The notes: generated from the sequence alone by a model not told the origin. 42,500 nt of DNA from Candidatus Schekmanbacteria bacterium (GCA_016219965.1 JACRJM010000017.1:1-42500); one strand, 5' to 3'; positions 32,241-41,359 are shown, numbered from the stretch's first letter. A program made the numbers and translations.

Positions 32241-33224
32241 TTAATAGGCTGCAAGCTTCCGTGCCGCATCTGCTATCTTTTTAGGGCTGACCATAAAAAA
32301 TTCTTCCATAGGAGGCGAAAATGGAATTGCAGGGACATCAGGTCCTGCAACCCTTGTTACAGGGGCATCTAGATAATCAAAAGCTTCTTCAGCGATTATT
32401 GCCGCTATTTCTCCTCCTACTCCGCCTGTTTTATTCGCTTCATGGACAATCAGTGCTCGTCCCGTCTTCTTCACTGATTCCAATATCATATCCTTGTCAA
32501 TAGGAAGGAGGGTGCGAAGATCAATAACCTCAACCTTTATATTCTCTTTTGCTAACTCCTTTGCCGCTTCAAGTGCATAATTGACCGGCAGACCGTAAGT
32601 TATAATGCTGAGTGTTTCCCCTTCAAGCTTCCTGTCCGCTTTCCCGATCGGCACGATATAATCATCATCAGGTATATCCTGTTTCAGGCTGCGATAAAGT
32701 TTCTTATGCTCAAAATAAATTATAGGATTATTGTCTCTTATGGCGGCTTTCAGCAATCCCTTCGCATCGTAAGGGGTTGCTGGAGCTACTACTTTAAGTC
32801 CCGGCTGATCGACAAACCACGCCTCATTACTTTGCGAATGGTATAGACCACCTCCGATTCCTCCGCCGCAGCAGACGCGGAAAACTACTGGGACCCTGTA
32901 GGAACCACCTGAACGGTATCTCAGCTTTGCAGCCTGCTGAATTATCTGGTCCATGGCAGGAGTTATAAAATCAGCAAACTGTATCTCCGGTACCGCTTTC
33001 AAACCGACTAAAGTCGCACCTATTGATGCACCTGCAATAAGTGATTCAGAAAGAGGTGTGTCCAGAACCCGCATTTCGCCAAACTGCTTCTGCAATCCCT
33101 TAGTCGCTTTGAACACCCCGCCATAAAGACCGATGTCTTCTCCCATCATAAAGAGTTTATCATCTCTTTCCATCTCTTCGCGAAGCGCTTCAGTTATAGC
33201 CTCTATATACGTAACCTTATGCAC
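32241..33224 (-). CDS. 2-oxoacid dehydrogenase E1 beta subunit
   Basis: A 327-aa protein of family length. Features include the GEDIGLYGGVFKATKG N-terminal motif (about 28-43), DTPLSES, GLKAVPEIQFADF, and a C-terminal transketolase domain ending FMVSPKKIADAARKL. It pairs with E1 alpha to form the thiamine diphosphate site. The GTG start is 2 nt after the E1 alpha stop with AGGGGGA as ribosome-binding site, so the subunits are translationally coupled. Substrate is not set by sequence alone. Confidence 0.93.
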   Translation of the reverse strand: MHKVTYIEAITEALREEMERDDKLFMMGEDIGLYGGVFKATKGLQKQFGEMRVLDTPLSESLIAGASIGATLVGLKAVPEIQFADFITPAMDQIIQQAAKLRYRSGGSYRVPVVFRVCCGGGIGGGLYHSQSNEAWFVDQPGLKVVAPATPYDAKGLLKAAIRDNNPIIYFEHKKLYRSLKQDIPDDDYIVPIGKADRKLEGETLSIITYGLPVNYALEAAKELAKENIKVEVIDLRTLLPIDKDMILESVKKTGRALIVHEANKTGGVGGEIAAIIAEEAFDYLDAPVTRVAGPDVPAIPFSPPMEEFFMVSPKKIADAARKLAAY

Positions 33225-33226
33225 TT

Positions 33227-34216
33227 TTATTCCCCCTCATAGTAAAGGTCTTCAAGTGCCTCCTCTGCCTGCGGGAAGGGGCTGTTTTCAGCATATGCGA
33301 CAGCCTCATCAACATCCTGTTTTGCTTTGCTGTAGGCAGCCTTTTTTTCTTCTTCCGTTATAATCTTATGTTCAATGAGGAGTTGTTCAAACCTGGGGAT
33401 AGGATCACGGCTTTTCCAGTATTCGACCTCCTCAGGAGGTCTATAGTCAGCCGGATCTATCTCGGAATGGCCATACCATCTGTATGTTTTGCATTCAATA
33501 AAAGTCGGACCACCGCCATTTCTGGCTTTATCAAGAGCTTCTTTGGAAGTCTTCAATACTTCCATTACATCATTCCCGTCTATAGTAATTCCGGGAAATC
33601 CATAAGCTTTTGCTCTGTCAGAAAGGTCAGTCAATGCGGTCTGAAGTTTTAAAGGAACTGATTCAGCCCAGAGGTTATTCTGGCATAAAAAGACAATGGG
33701 AAGCTTATGGACGCCTGCAAAATTAAGAGCCTCGTGAAAACATCCGCGGCTTGTAGCTCCATCACCAAAAAAGCTTATTACAACATTCTTCTTATTGAGA
33801 AGCCTGAACCCCAGCGCGGCTCCGGTACCTAATACAATCTGGCCTGCAACCGTACTTGCCGGTGTAATAACGTTTAAAGGTGCATAACCATAGTGGCATG
33901 GATGTGATTTCCCCTTATCAGGGCTTGTTTTGCGGGCATATATCTGCGCCATTATTACTTTAGGAGGAACCCCTTTGCCTATATTGGCGCCAAGTTCCCT
34001 GTGTGATGGAGCTACAACATCATCTTTTTCAAGGAGAAATGACGGGACAACAGTAGTGGCCTCCTGTCCAACAGCAGAAAAATAAGTTCCGGCAAATCTT
34101 GCCTGTTTAAAAAGTTTCCTTGTTTCTTCATCGAAAGTTCTTGTAAGAACAAGATGGTAATAAAGATCTTTTAATTTTTCTTTATCGAGAATGGTATCGA
34201 TTGTCAGCACCTCCAA
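33227..34216 (-). CDS. 2-oxoacid dehydrogenase E1 alpha subunit
   Basis: A 329-aa protein. The thiamine diphosphate motif runs from GDGATSRG to CQNNLWAES (about 151-190). The phosphorylation-loop region reads YRWYGHSEIDPADYR near 250-264. It decarboxylates a 2-oxoacid and passes the acyl unit to E2 lipoamide. The start is uncertain: the called start is a TTG (34216) with no upstream ribosome-binding site. A perfect GGAGG lies inside codons 2-3, and the codon 8 nt after it is ATC (codon 6). Functional options are pyruvate, branched-chain or acetoin dehydrogenase. Confidence 0.92.
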   Translation of the reverse strand: MEVLTIDTILDKEKLKDLYYHLVLTRTFDEETRKLFKQARFAGTYFSAVGQEATTVVPSFLLEKDDVVAPSHRELGANIGKGVPPKVIMAQIYARKTSPDKGKSHPCHYGYAPLNVITPASTVAGQIVLGTGAALGFRLLNKKNVVISFFGDGATSRGCFHEALNFAGVHKLPIVFLCQNNLWAESVPLKLQTALTDLSDRAKAYGFPGITIDGNDVMEVLKTSKEALDKARNGGGPTFIECKTYRWYGHSEIDPADYRPPEEVEYWKSRDPIPRFEQLLIEHKIITEEEKKAAYSKAKQDVDEAVAYAENSPFPQAEEALEDLYYEGE

Positions 34217-34253
34217 TGAGAAAAGTTATAAGCTCTTAACAATATGTCTGAAA

Positions 34254-34748
34254 TTATGGGCCTATATGTGTAGCCCTCAGTATATCTTCTTTATCCATCC
34301 ATTCAGGAAAACGTTTTATTGCTTTAAGTTCCTCTTCAAGGGATATCTGATGTCCCTTTTCAAAGCCAGAAAGATATTCAAACATAAATCTTCCACTTTG
34401 GTCTTTAAAAAGCTTTGCATTTTCACGGTAAAATTTTGCCGCCTCTTTTTCCTTGCTTATCGCGAACCTGATAAGCTTTTCAATACCTAACTTATTTAGT
34501 TCAGCAATCTTCCCAGAGTAAAAAGCAGTCTTCATTCTTTGCGGATTTTCTCCAGTTTCTCTACTATAAATATCCGTAAGAAGTTTCGCGTGATGAGACT
34601 CCTCTCTTGCAAGTTCTATTATTTTACGCTTCACTAAAGGGTTTTTTATTTTTCCGCTCATATGTTTGTAAAGAAGGGATGCCTCCCTTTCCCTGTTTAT
34701 TGCCAGCCCCAAAGCCTCAACTGATGTTAACCTTTTATTCAACTTCAA
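34254..34748 (-). CDS. Ferritin-like diiron protein of the rubrerythrin group, without rubredoxin domain
   Basis: A 164-aa four-helix protein. The diiron pattern appears twice: Glu22 with an ExxH in REESHH (49-53), and Glu102 with ExxH at 130-133 (EKGH). This is a full set for a di-iron centre. No rubredoxin-like Cys motif follows, but a separate 36-aa rubredoxin-like protein is encoded just upstream in the same direction. The start is a TTG (34748) with TTGGAG upstream. A role in peroxide reduction or iron handling is likely from family. The next gene, 37 nt on, is the E1 alpha subunit. Confidence 0.8.
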   Translation of the reverse strand: MKLNKRLTSVEALGLAINREREASLLYKHMSGKIKNPLVKRKIIELAREESHHAKLLTDIYSRETGENPQRMKTAFYSGKIAELNKLGIEKLIRFAISKEKEAAKFYRENAKLFKDQSGRFMFEYLSGFEKGHQISLEEELKAIKRFPEWMDKEDILRATHIGP

Positions 34749-34782
34749 TAAAAAACTCCAAAATTGACTATGTTTTAAATCG

Positions 34783-34893
34783 TTAACTTACTTCCACAAA
34801 CTTTTCTTTTGGAGCCCCGCATCTGGGACACACATCAGGAGGCGTATCGCCTATGTGTACATATCCGCAAACACTACACTTCCACTTTTTCAA
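34783..34893 (-). CDS. 36-aa stand-alone rubredoxin-like protein
   Basis: Short gene found by reading the gap. Starting from TTG at 34893 (GGAGAAG upstream; no ATG or GTG exists after the in-frame stop at 34914-34912), the product begins [15 protein letters not shown] and continues with [13 protein letters not shown]. Two CxxC knuckles (Cys5/Cys8 and Cys20/Cys23) form a one-iron rubredoxin site. The match is closest to the C-terminal rubredoxin domain of rubrerythrin, here as a separate protein. It would carry electrons to the nearby ferritin-like diiron proteins. It starts 22 nt after the ferredoxin stop. Confidence 0.82.
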   Translation of the reverse strand: MKKWKCSVCGYVHIGDTPPDVCPRCGAPKEKFVEVS

Positions 34894-34914
34894 AAAATCT
34901 TCTCCGCTCTTCTA

Positions 34915-35106
<192 letters not shown>

Positions 35107-35112
35107 TTAATG

Positions 35113-35352
35113 TTAGAGATTTTTTAAATGCTCAGCTTCCAAACGTTTTTCATATTCTTTAAGAAGTTCTTCCAGATCTTTTTTATGCTCCAGTTCAACA
35201 GCAGCAAGGGATCTAAAAAGATTATTCAACTCTTCAAAGTGTTCAGCCTTAGATTTGTTGAGATAATAAACTGCCGACTCCTCTTCTCTCGAAACAGCAT
35301 CCTTGATTACTTCAATCATCACCCGAAGCTTTTTTACATCTTCTAATCCCAT
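35113..35352 (-). CDS. Half-length ferritin-like protein with one diiron half-site
   Basis: A 79-aa, two-helix protein. Helix 1 carries Glu24/Glu25 in SREEESAVYYL, and helix 2 carries ExxH (Glu53, His56) in VELEHKK, the standard rubrerythrin ligand pattern but only once. A functional di-iron site would need a dimer, as in encapsulated-ferritin-like proteins, or pairing with another ferritin-like chain. The C-terminal helix is highly charged (about 57-79). No encapsulin gene is in the window. The gene sits between the NrnA-type gene and the ferredoxin gene. Confidence 0.72.
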   Translation of the reverse strand: MGLEDVKKLRVMIEVIKDAVSREEESAVYYLNKSKAEHFEELNNLFRSLAAVELEHKKDLEELLKEYEKRLEAEHLKNL

Positions 35353-35393
35353 GAGTGCACTTTCTTTCTAATTAAAGTTTACTGTGGCTTATA

Positions 35394-36410
35394 TTATAAA
35401 TTTGCACTCCTGAAACATGTACCGAAATCCAGAGATGAACATTCAAGATCAGCCAGCAAAGAGGAAACAACTTTTTCCTCTACCATTTCAATATTTCCTG
35501 ACATAAGGATGCCTGCTGCATGAGAATGTCCTCCACCATTAAACTTAATTGCAAATCTGTTGACATCAAAACTATTCTTTGAGCGAAGACTTATTTTAAC
35601 CAACCCTTCTTTTTGTTCAAGAAATAAAAGATATACCTGTACACTTCCAATAAACCCCAGAAGATCAATAAATCCCTCTGTTTCCTCATATTTTACACCG
35701 GCAGATTCAAGCATGGCAAGAGTTACTCCCGACCATACAACTCTCCCTTCACAAGCTGAATTTAATCTCTCCAGTACTTTCCCCAACAGTTTCATCCTGT
35801 TGACACTTTTTTGTTCATAGATTTTTTCATAAATGATTGGGGGACAAACTCCAGACTCAATCAGTTGTGCAGCTATCCTGTGTACAGAAGGGGTGGTATT
35901 TGAATATTTAAAAGCACCTGTATCAGTCAAAATAGCAGTATATATTCCCACACCCATTACCTCATCAATCTTCAAACCCAGTAGCTCCGCAATTTCATAC
36001 ACGAGTTCCCCTGTCGAACTGGCAGAAGGATTTAAATAATTGAGGTCACCTATGCCTGCATTTGATGGATGATGGTCTATACATATCTTTTTAGCCTGCA
36101 TGTTCCTGAGTGGTTCAGCCATATCCCCAAGTCTTTCCCAGTTGCTTATATCAAGAACAATGAGAGTGTCCGCATCAGGAATTTTATCTCCTTTTTTAAA
36201 AATATTAAATGGTGCATAATCTTCAAGAAAGGAATAATTAGCAGGTACAGGATGAGTATTTAAAATAATTGGAGTTTTATTAAGATATTTTAAAATTCTC
36301 CACATAGCCAGCTCAGACCCCAGCCCATCACCATCAGGATTCATATGAGTAGTGATGATTATTCTTCCGGACTCCTCCAGCAGGTCTTTAAGTTCAAAAT
36401 TCAGCTTCAT
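35394..36410 (-). CDS. DHH/DHHA1 phosphoesterase, NrnA-type
   Basis: The start at 36410 is preferred: GGGTGAT precedes it, and the earlier ATG codons (36437, 36434) add a poorly conserved nine-residue head. The 338-aa protein has HMNPDGDG at 22-29, the strand VLDISN, the DHH motif IDHHPSN near 111-117, and the DHHA1 motif GGGHSHAAG near 292-300. NrnA degrades short RNA oligomers and dephosphorylates pAp, linking RNA turnover and sulfur metabolism. RNA-binding residues cannot be checked here. It lies directly behind the rubrerythrin-like gene (overlap if the first ATG is used). Confidence 0.9.
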   Translation of the reverse strand: MKLNFELKDLLEESGRIIITTHMNPDGDGLGSELAMWRILKYLNKTPIILNTHPVPANYSFLEDYAPFNIFKKGDKIPDADTLIVLDISNWERLGDMAEPLRNMQAKKICIDHHPSNAGIGDLNYLNPSASSTGELVYEIAELLGLKIDEVMGVGIYTAILTDTGAFKYSNTTPSVHRIAAQLIESGVCPPIIYEKIYEQKSVNRMKLLGKVLERLNSACEGRVVWSGVTLAMLESAGVKYEETEGFIDLLGFIGSVQVYLLFLEQKEGLVKISLRSKNSFDVNRFAIKFNGGGHSHAAGILMSGNIEMVEEKVVSSLLADLECSSLDFGTCFRSANL

Positions 36411-36433
36411 CTCATCACCCAAATGAAGACACA

Positions 36434-36961
36434 TCATCCTTCATAAATAGGACGTTCTTTTTTAGAGAACCAATCTGAGGGATTGGTGAGATATTCATAT
36501 GTTTCTTCAAGAATTCTGTAATGCTCTGACTCTTCAGAGCATAGCTGTTGATAAAATTTTTTCTCATATTCGCTGTCAGCCTTCTTTTCCTGCTTTTCAT
36601 AGAACTTATAACCATCAGTTTCCAATTTCATTGCTAACTTTATTGCCTTAGTGTCATCAGAATCAACTTCCTCATTCTTTTTAATCTTTTTTTCAGCTTT
36701 TTTAAATATTGTTTCAAAATTTACAGGCATATATTTTGCAATTTTGTCCGGAAGTGGAGCTTCACCCCAGCTTTTCCCTTTTTCAAGGGAATCCCAAATC
36801 TTTTTTATTCTCTTAATATGGTTTTGCTCCTCTTTTGCCAAAGAATCGAAGATAACCCTGCCGAGTCTGTTTTTACAGTTTTTAGCAGACTTCTTGTAAA
36901 ACTCAAAACCATCTATTTCAGTTTGATAAGCTATTTTCAAAGCATCGATTTTTCTTTTCAT
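36434..36961 (-). CDS. Rubrerythrin-like diiron protein without rubredoxin domain
   Basis: A 175-aa protein with a complete four-helix diiron pattern: Glu15 (TEIDGFEFY), Glu45 and His48 (EEQNH), Glu114 (LETDGYKFY) and Glu144/His147 (EESEH). The two halves repeat the motif ExDGxxFY ... EExxH, so the internal duplication is visible. It lacks the C-terminal rubredoxin domain of classical rubrerythrin. It lies 21 nt downstream of an FAD/NAD oxidoreductase with a GGAAG ribosome-binding site. Peroxide reduction fed by that reductase through the small rubredoxin is a reasonable model. Confidence 0.85.
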   Translation of the reverse strand: MKRKIDALKIAYQTEIDGFEFYKKSAKNCKNRLGRVIFDSLAKEEQNHIKRIKKIWDSLEKGKSWGEAPLPDKIAKYMPVNFETIFKKAEKKIKKNEEVDSDDTKAIKLAMKLETDGYKFYEKQEKKADSEYEKKFYQQLCSEESEHYRILEETYEYLTNPSDWFSKKERPIYEG

Positions 36962-36982
36962 AGTCTTCCATCCTATAAGTTT

Positions 36983-37978
36983 TTACCAGCGGTCAAGAAG
37001 CTTTTTCCCCATAAGCCTGTTAAAAAACTTTTCATCATCTGAAATGAATGAGACCCCTTCACCAAGAATATTTCTTGCACATATCTCACCCTGCAGCCAT
37101 GCGCTGCTCCATCCAAAATTATTCCGGTTTATTTTCCTGTTTATATCATATACCTGAGCAACATCACCGGCAGCAAATATATTCGAAACAGACGTACGCA
37201 ATTCTTCATTCACAACTATTCCACGATCCAGCTTAATATTGCTTTCACTGAGGAAATTAATGTTTGGATTATAAGAGTATGCTGAAATCACCATGTTGCA
37301 TTCTATTTCTTCATCATTGCTGGTAATGACAGAGTAGTTATCCGCATCAATTGCAAAAATGTCAGCAATTTTATCTCCAAGCTTAATTTTTACCTTTTCC
37401 TTATCAAACTTTGAAACAATATCTTCATTAGTAATTCCAAGGTAATTCCCGCGCCAGAGATCATTTTCAGAAGTAAGATATATAACTTCAAGACCACACT
37501 TCTTTAATCCACGCACCATTTCAATGCCAATATATCCGGTACCGGCAACAATAACCTTTTTTGAGACCAAGGCCTTTCTTTTGATTTTCATGGCATCGAT
37601 AATTGTGTAGAGAGTGAAAATGTCAGATGAAACATGATGTAAGTTTTCCGGTAATCTTGGCACGGTACCACTCGCAATAACCAGATAATTATATCCAATT
37701 CTTTCACCAGAGGAAAGAATGACAACATTATTTACACTATCCACTTTAACAACACGTTTTCCGGTAATTATTTTGCTTCCTCCGGAATCAAACATATTCT
37801 CCTTTAAAAGATCTTTTTCAGACAAATCCCCTGCAATGAAGTCAACAAGGGTAGGTTTCAAATAGAAAGGATTTTTCTCGCTACAAATCAAAACAGAGTT
37901 ACTACTCTCGTCGTTTTCCTTAAGCGTCTTGGCTGCATTGATTGCAGCCGGTCCCGATCCGACAATTACATAATTCAT
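36983..37978 (-). CDS. NAD(P)H/FAD-dependent oxidoreductase (rubredoxin or ferredoxin reductase-like)
   Basis: A 331-aa pyridine nucleotide oxidoreductase. FAD motif GSGPAAINAA at 8-17, NAD(P) motif GTGYIGIEM in the middle domain (about 166-174), and the second FAD motif IFAAGDVAQ near 273-281. There is no CxxxxC redox disulfide, so it is not a thioredoxin- or lipoamide-type reductase; it resembles NADH:rubredoxin reductases and the FAD halves of nitrite reductases. The family's C-terminal dimerisation domain is absent. It is the first gene of the long co-directional run, with a GAGGG ribosome-binding site, placed before the diiron and rubredoxin genes. Confidence 0.82.
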   Translation of the reverse strand: MNYVIVGSGPAAINAAKTLKENDESSNSVLICSEKNPFYLKPTLVDFIAGDLSEKDLLKENMFDSGGSKIITGKRVVKVDSVNNVVILSSGERIGYNYLVIASGTVPRLPENLHHVSSDIFTLYTIIDAMKIKRKALVSKKVIVAGTGYIGIEMVRGLKKCGLEVIYLTSENDLWRGNYLGITNEDIVSKFDKEKVKIKLGDKIADIFAIDADNYSVITSNDEEIECNMVISAYSYNPNINFLSESNIKLDRGIVVNEELRTSVSNIFAAGDVAQVYDINRKINRNNFGWSSAWLQGEICARNILGEGVSFISDDEKFFNRLMGKKLLDRW

Positions 37979-38051
37979 AATCTTTCCCTCTCTCCTCTCT
38001 CATTATTCTTATAAATATCAAGATTAACTTCGCTAAAATAAATATATCTCA

Positions 38052-39569
38052 TCAATTGTTATCTTTCGCAAAGAGTGATAAGAATTTTACAAATAGCCTA
38101 ATCCCGCTCCCTGAAGCGCCTCTCGCAAGATAGTCATGTTTCTTCTCTATCCAAGCTGTACCGGCTATATCAAGGTGCACCCACGGAACTTCGTCTACAA
38201 ATTGTTTTAAAAACATAGCCCCTGCAATAGTGCCTGCCGACCCGTCTCCTATGTTCTTAATATCTGCAACATCGCTTTTAATATCATCAAAGTAATCATC
38301 CCACACCGGAAGTTCCCATACGCGTTCATGTGTATTATTTCCGGCTTCATTGAGAAGTTTTTTCAATTTTTCGTTGTTACTCATCATTCCCATTGCATGA
38401 GAACCAAGCGCTATAACGCAGGCACCTGTCAATGTGGCAATATCAATAATTGCTGAAGGTTTAAAACGTAAGGCATATGTCAAACAATCAGCCAAAATAA
38501 GCCTACCCTCTGCATCCGTATTCTGTATTTCGATTGTCTTCCCCGACAGAGACTTCACAATATCACCCGGCTTTGTGGCTTTTCCGTCAGGAAGATTTTC
38601 AGTTGCAGGAATAATCCCAACCACACGCACAGGAAGCTTTAATCTTGCCACTGCAGCAATAGTCCCTATCACTGCAGCTCCACCAGCCATGTCATATTTC
38701 ATCTTATGCATATCTTTCGCAGGTTTAAGAGAAATACCACCGCTGTCAAAAGTCACACCCTTACCCACAAGTGCAACAGTCTTAAGTTTCCTCATTGCAG
38801 TTGGATTATATTCCAGGATTATTATCTTTGCAGGTTCACTGCTGCCCTTAGTAACTGATAGGAATGATCCCATACCTTTTTTTTTGGCTTCATCAGCTGT
38901 AATAATTTTACATTTTATTCTTGGAATTGATGAGGCTATAAATTTTGCTTTGTTCGCAATAATTGTAGGTGTCATATGATTAGCAGGCGATGATATGAGC
39001 TCTCTTGCCATATTAACCTGTTCACATACGCTTACTGCATCTGATATCCCTTTCTGATAATTTTTTATATTTTTTGCTTCTGTAATTGCCAAAGTTATTT
39101 CAGATATCGAATTCTCAGGCTTTGAAGATGTTTGTAATGTATATGAAAAAGATGAAAGAATTAGTCCCTCAGCTATGGATTCGCCTATTTCGTATTCACT
39201 GACACTCTTAAAATGTTCAGATATTATTAAAATTGCAGCAATCTTTATTTTCTTTTCGTTGAGCTCCCGGTATGTGATACCTGACACTCTTCTTAAAAGA
39301 TCAATGTTAAATTTGTTAATGTCACCAAGACCAATAAGAGTAATACCATCAATAGACTTAGACCCTGTAAAATTAACACTTATAGTTTTACCTACTTCAC
39401 CGGTAAAATCTTTTAAGATTTTTGTATTTGAAATACTCTGTGAAAAGAACCTTTCAATTTCGGCAAGCACTGAATCTTTAATTTTAGGTGAATCAAAAAC
39501 AAATGCAACCAGATAGTTTTTTTTAACTCCTTTCCAGTTATTTTTTTTCTGAAAAGTGTTAATCTTCAT
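38052..39569 (-). CDS. pepA: Leucyl aminopeptidase (M17 family)
   Basis: The start at 39569 is preferred because GAGGAG lies 9 nt upstream; a longer frame from 39644 adds a hydrophobic, probably untranslated 25 residues. The 505-aa enzyme has VGKGVTFDSGGISLKP (Lys270, Asp275), KYDMAGGAA (Asp293) and the family signature NTDAEGRL (350-357), which together bind two zinc or manganese ions. It removes N-terminal residues from peptides in the cytoplasm. The N-terminal macro-like domain is normal in length. It lies downstream of the sigma factor, with a 161-nt gap. Confidence 0.94.
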   Translation of the reverse strand: MKINTFQKKNNWKGVKKNYLVAFVFDSPKIKDSVLAEIERFFSQSISNTKILKDFTGEVGKTISVNFTGSKSIDGITLIGLGDINKFNIDLLRRVSGITYRELNEKKIKIAAILIISEHFKSVSEYEIGESIAEGLILSSFSYTLQTSSKPENSISEITLAITEAKNIKNYQKGISDAVSVCEQVNMARELISSPANHMTPTIIANKAKFIASSIPRIKCKIITADEAKKKGMGSFLSVTKGSSEPAKIIILEYNPTAMRKLKTVALVGKGVTFDSGGISLKPAKDMHKMKYDMAGGAAVIGTIAAVARLKLPVRVVGIIPATENLPDGKATKPGDIVKSLSGKTIEIQNTDAEGRLILADCLTYALRFKPSAIIDIATLTGACVIALGSHAMGMMSNNEKLKKLLNEAGNNTHERVWELPVWDDYFDDIKSDVADIKNIGDGSAGTIAGAMFLKQFVDEVPWVHLDIAGTAWIEKKHDYLARGASGSGIRLFVKFLSLFAKDNN

Positions 39570-39730
39570 TTTTATTAACTCCTCTATTGAAAATATAGAA
39601 AATGACTTCTGGAAGAAAGTATTACTGAAAAACAAAAAAATCAATAAATCTTTGTTAATGGCTTAATTATAAGTAAAATGTGCCTCTTTATTACCCTTTA
39701 TCTTTTTAATCTCATCAAATTATAGAGTTA

Positions 39731-41290
39731 TCAATCATTGAAAAAAAGTTTCAGATCTTTAAGCTTGCTGTTTTTTCTTAGCTTCCTAATTGCCTCCTCT
39801 TCTATCTGCCTAATCCTTTCTCTTGAAAGCTTAAAATCCTCACCTATTTCCTCTAGAGTATGATTTACACCAAAATCAATCCCATATCTCATCCTCAATA
39901 TTTTCTCTTCTCTAGGACTAAGCGTTTTTAATATTTCTCTTAATCTATCTTTCAAAGCATGCTGGGCTGTTTCAAGCTCAGGCGAAGCAGCATCTTGATT
40001 CTCTATTAAATTAACAAGACTTGTTTCATTCTCATCATCTTCTATTGATTCATCAAGAGAAACTGGCTCTTTTTGTATGCGGAGCACACTTCTCACAAAA
40101 TCCTCATCCATCCCAACTTTTTTTGACATCTCAAAAATAGTTGGCCTTCTTTCAAGATCCTGAGACATTGTTTTATAGGCCCATTTAAGCTTGCGTATCT
40201 TATCTACTATATGTACAGGAATCCTGATGGTTTTCCCCTGCGCCATCAATGCTTTCATAATAGTCTGCTGTATCCACCAGTGAGCATAGCTGCAAAATTT
40301 AATACCTCTTTTATAATCATACTTATCAATTGCAGTCATCAAGCCTATATTCCCTTCCTGAACGAGATCCAAAAGCTGCAATCCTCGATTTTGATACTTT
40401 TTTGAAATACTTACAACAAACCGTAAGTTTACTTTGACTAATTTACTTTTAATATCATTATAAGACGTTAAGAAATTTTTTATTGAATCAGAATTTTCTT
40501 TCATTTCCTTTTTGTCGCTAACTGAAAAATACTTAATCAACTTATCAGCTTTTTCCACAGAGCAATAACTTTTTAACATTTCCCTTTTCTTGGATTTATT
40601 AAATTTTAGATTATTTGATATATTGATAACTATTGATTGAGCAATCTTTTCAATCTGAGTAAAATTAAATGGGATCTTTGACAATAGACCAACAATTGAT
40701 TCATGATGTTTTCTTATTGAAGTGGCGAGTATTTTTTTACTTCTGGAAGCTTGTTTTGCTGAGTTATATTTCTCTATACAACTAAGAAGTTTTTTTTCTC
40801 GCTCTTTAATTAAAGATACAACCCCCATAAACATTTCAATTTTAGCTGAAACGTCTGCAAGATATAGCTCATCTAAAGGGTTTACATCAATAATTTCTTT
40901 AATCTTAATTTCCTTTTGTTCCAGCAAATTGGCGAGCTCAATAACTTCTGCAATGGTGATATATGAATTAATAACTAATGACATTATTTGAAACTTTACA
41001 TTTTCAAGTTGTTTGAAACACTCAAATTCTTCCTCTCTTGAAAGATATGTGTGTTCTTTTATGTCTCTGTAATAAGAGTCGAGAGTATCAATCTCACGAA
41101 CTAATTTATCCTGAACCAAATCATAAACATCTTCCTCAACATCTTGTGCGTCAGAAAGTTTTTCCAATTGGGCTGTTACGTCCTTTTCTAAAATCTTATC
41201 TTCAAGATTAAGCTCTAATTCATCCATTGAATCATCTTCTTCAATCAACTCCGTTTCATTTAGATTTATTTCATAAATATTATTAGCCAT
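39731..41290 (-). CDS. Sigma-70 family RNA polymerase sigma factor (RpoD-like, divergent)
   Basis: The start at 41290 is chosen because AAGGA lies 7 nt upstream; a longer frame from 41344 adds a Lys-rich 18 residues. The 519-aa protein has an acidic N-terminus, region 1.2 (DTLDSYYRDIKEHTYLS), a large about 200-residue insertion, region 2 with VVSISKKYQNRGLQLLDL and LVQEGNIGLM, region 3 and region 4 with HTLEEIGEDFKLSRERIRQIEEE. Region 2.4 reads YAHWWIQQTIMKAL where housekeeping RpoD reads YATWWIRQAI, and TIRIPVH is kept. It could be the main sigma factor of this lineage or an alternative group 2 type. An operator-like palindrome lies 70 nt upstream, next to the MerR gene. Confidence 0.9.
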   Translation of the reverse strand: MANNIYEINLNETELIEEDDSMDELELNLEDKILEKDVTAQLEKLSDAQDVEEDVYDLVQDKLVREIDTLDSYYRDIKEHTYLSREEEFECFKQLENVKFQIMSLVINSYITIAEVIELANLLEQKEIKIKEIIDVNPLDELYLADVSAKIEMFMGVVSLIKEREKKLLSCIEKYNSAKQASRSKKILATSIRKHHESIVGLLSKIPFNFTQIEKIAQSIVINISNNLKFNKSKKREMLKSYCSVEKADKLIKYFSVSDKKEMKENSDSIKNFLTSYNDIKSKLVKVNLRFVVSISKKYQNRGLQLLDLVQEGNIGLMTAIDKYDYKRGIKFCSYAHWWIQQTIMKALMAQGKTIRIPVHIVDKIRKLKWAYKTMSQDLERRPTIFEMSKKVGMDEDFVRSVLRIQKEPVSLDESIEDDENETSLVNLIENQDAASPELETAQHALKDRLREILKTLSPREEKILRMRYGIDFGVNHTLEEIGEDFKLSRERIRQIEEEAIRKLRKNSKLKDLKLFFND

Positions 41291-41359
41291 TTTAGTTTCC
41301 TTTTTTATCAAGTTTTTTTTTATTTTTTTCTTTTTCAACTTCATTATTTTCTTAACCTA

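Noticed and set aside
38434-38979. 181-codon open frame on the plus strand
   Set aside because: It lies wholly antisense to the leucyl aminopeptidase gene, which has clear family motifs. The long frame follows from codon composition of the true gene.
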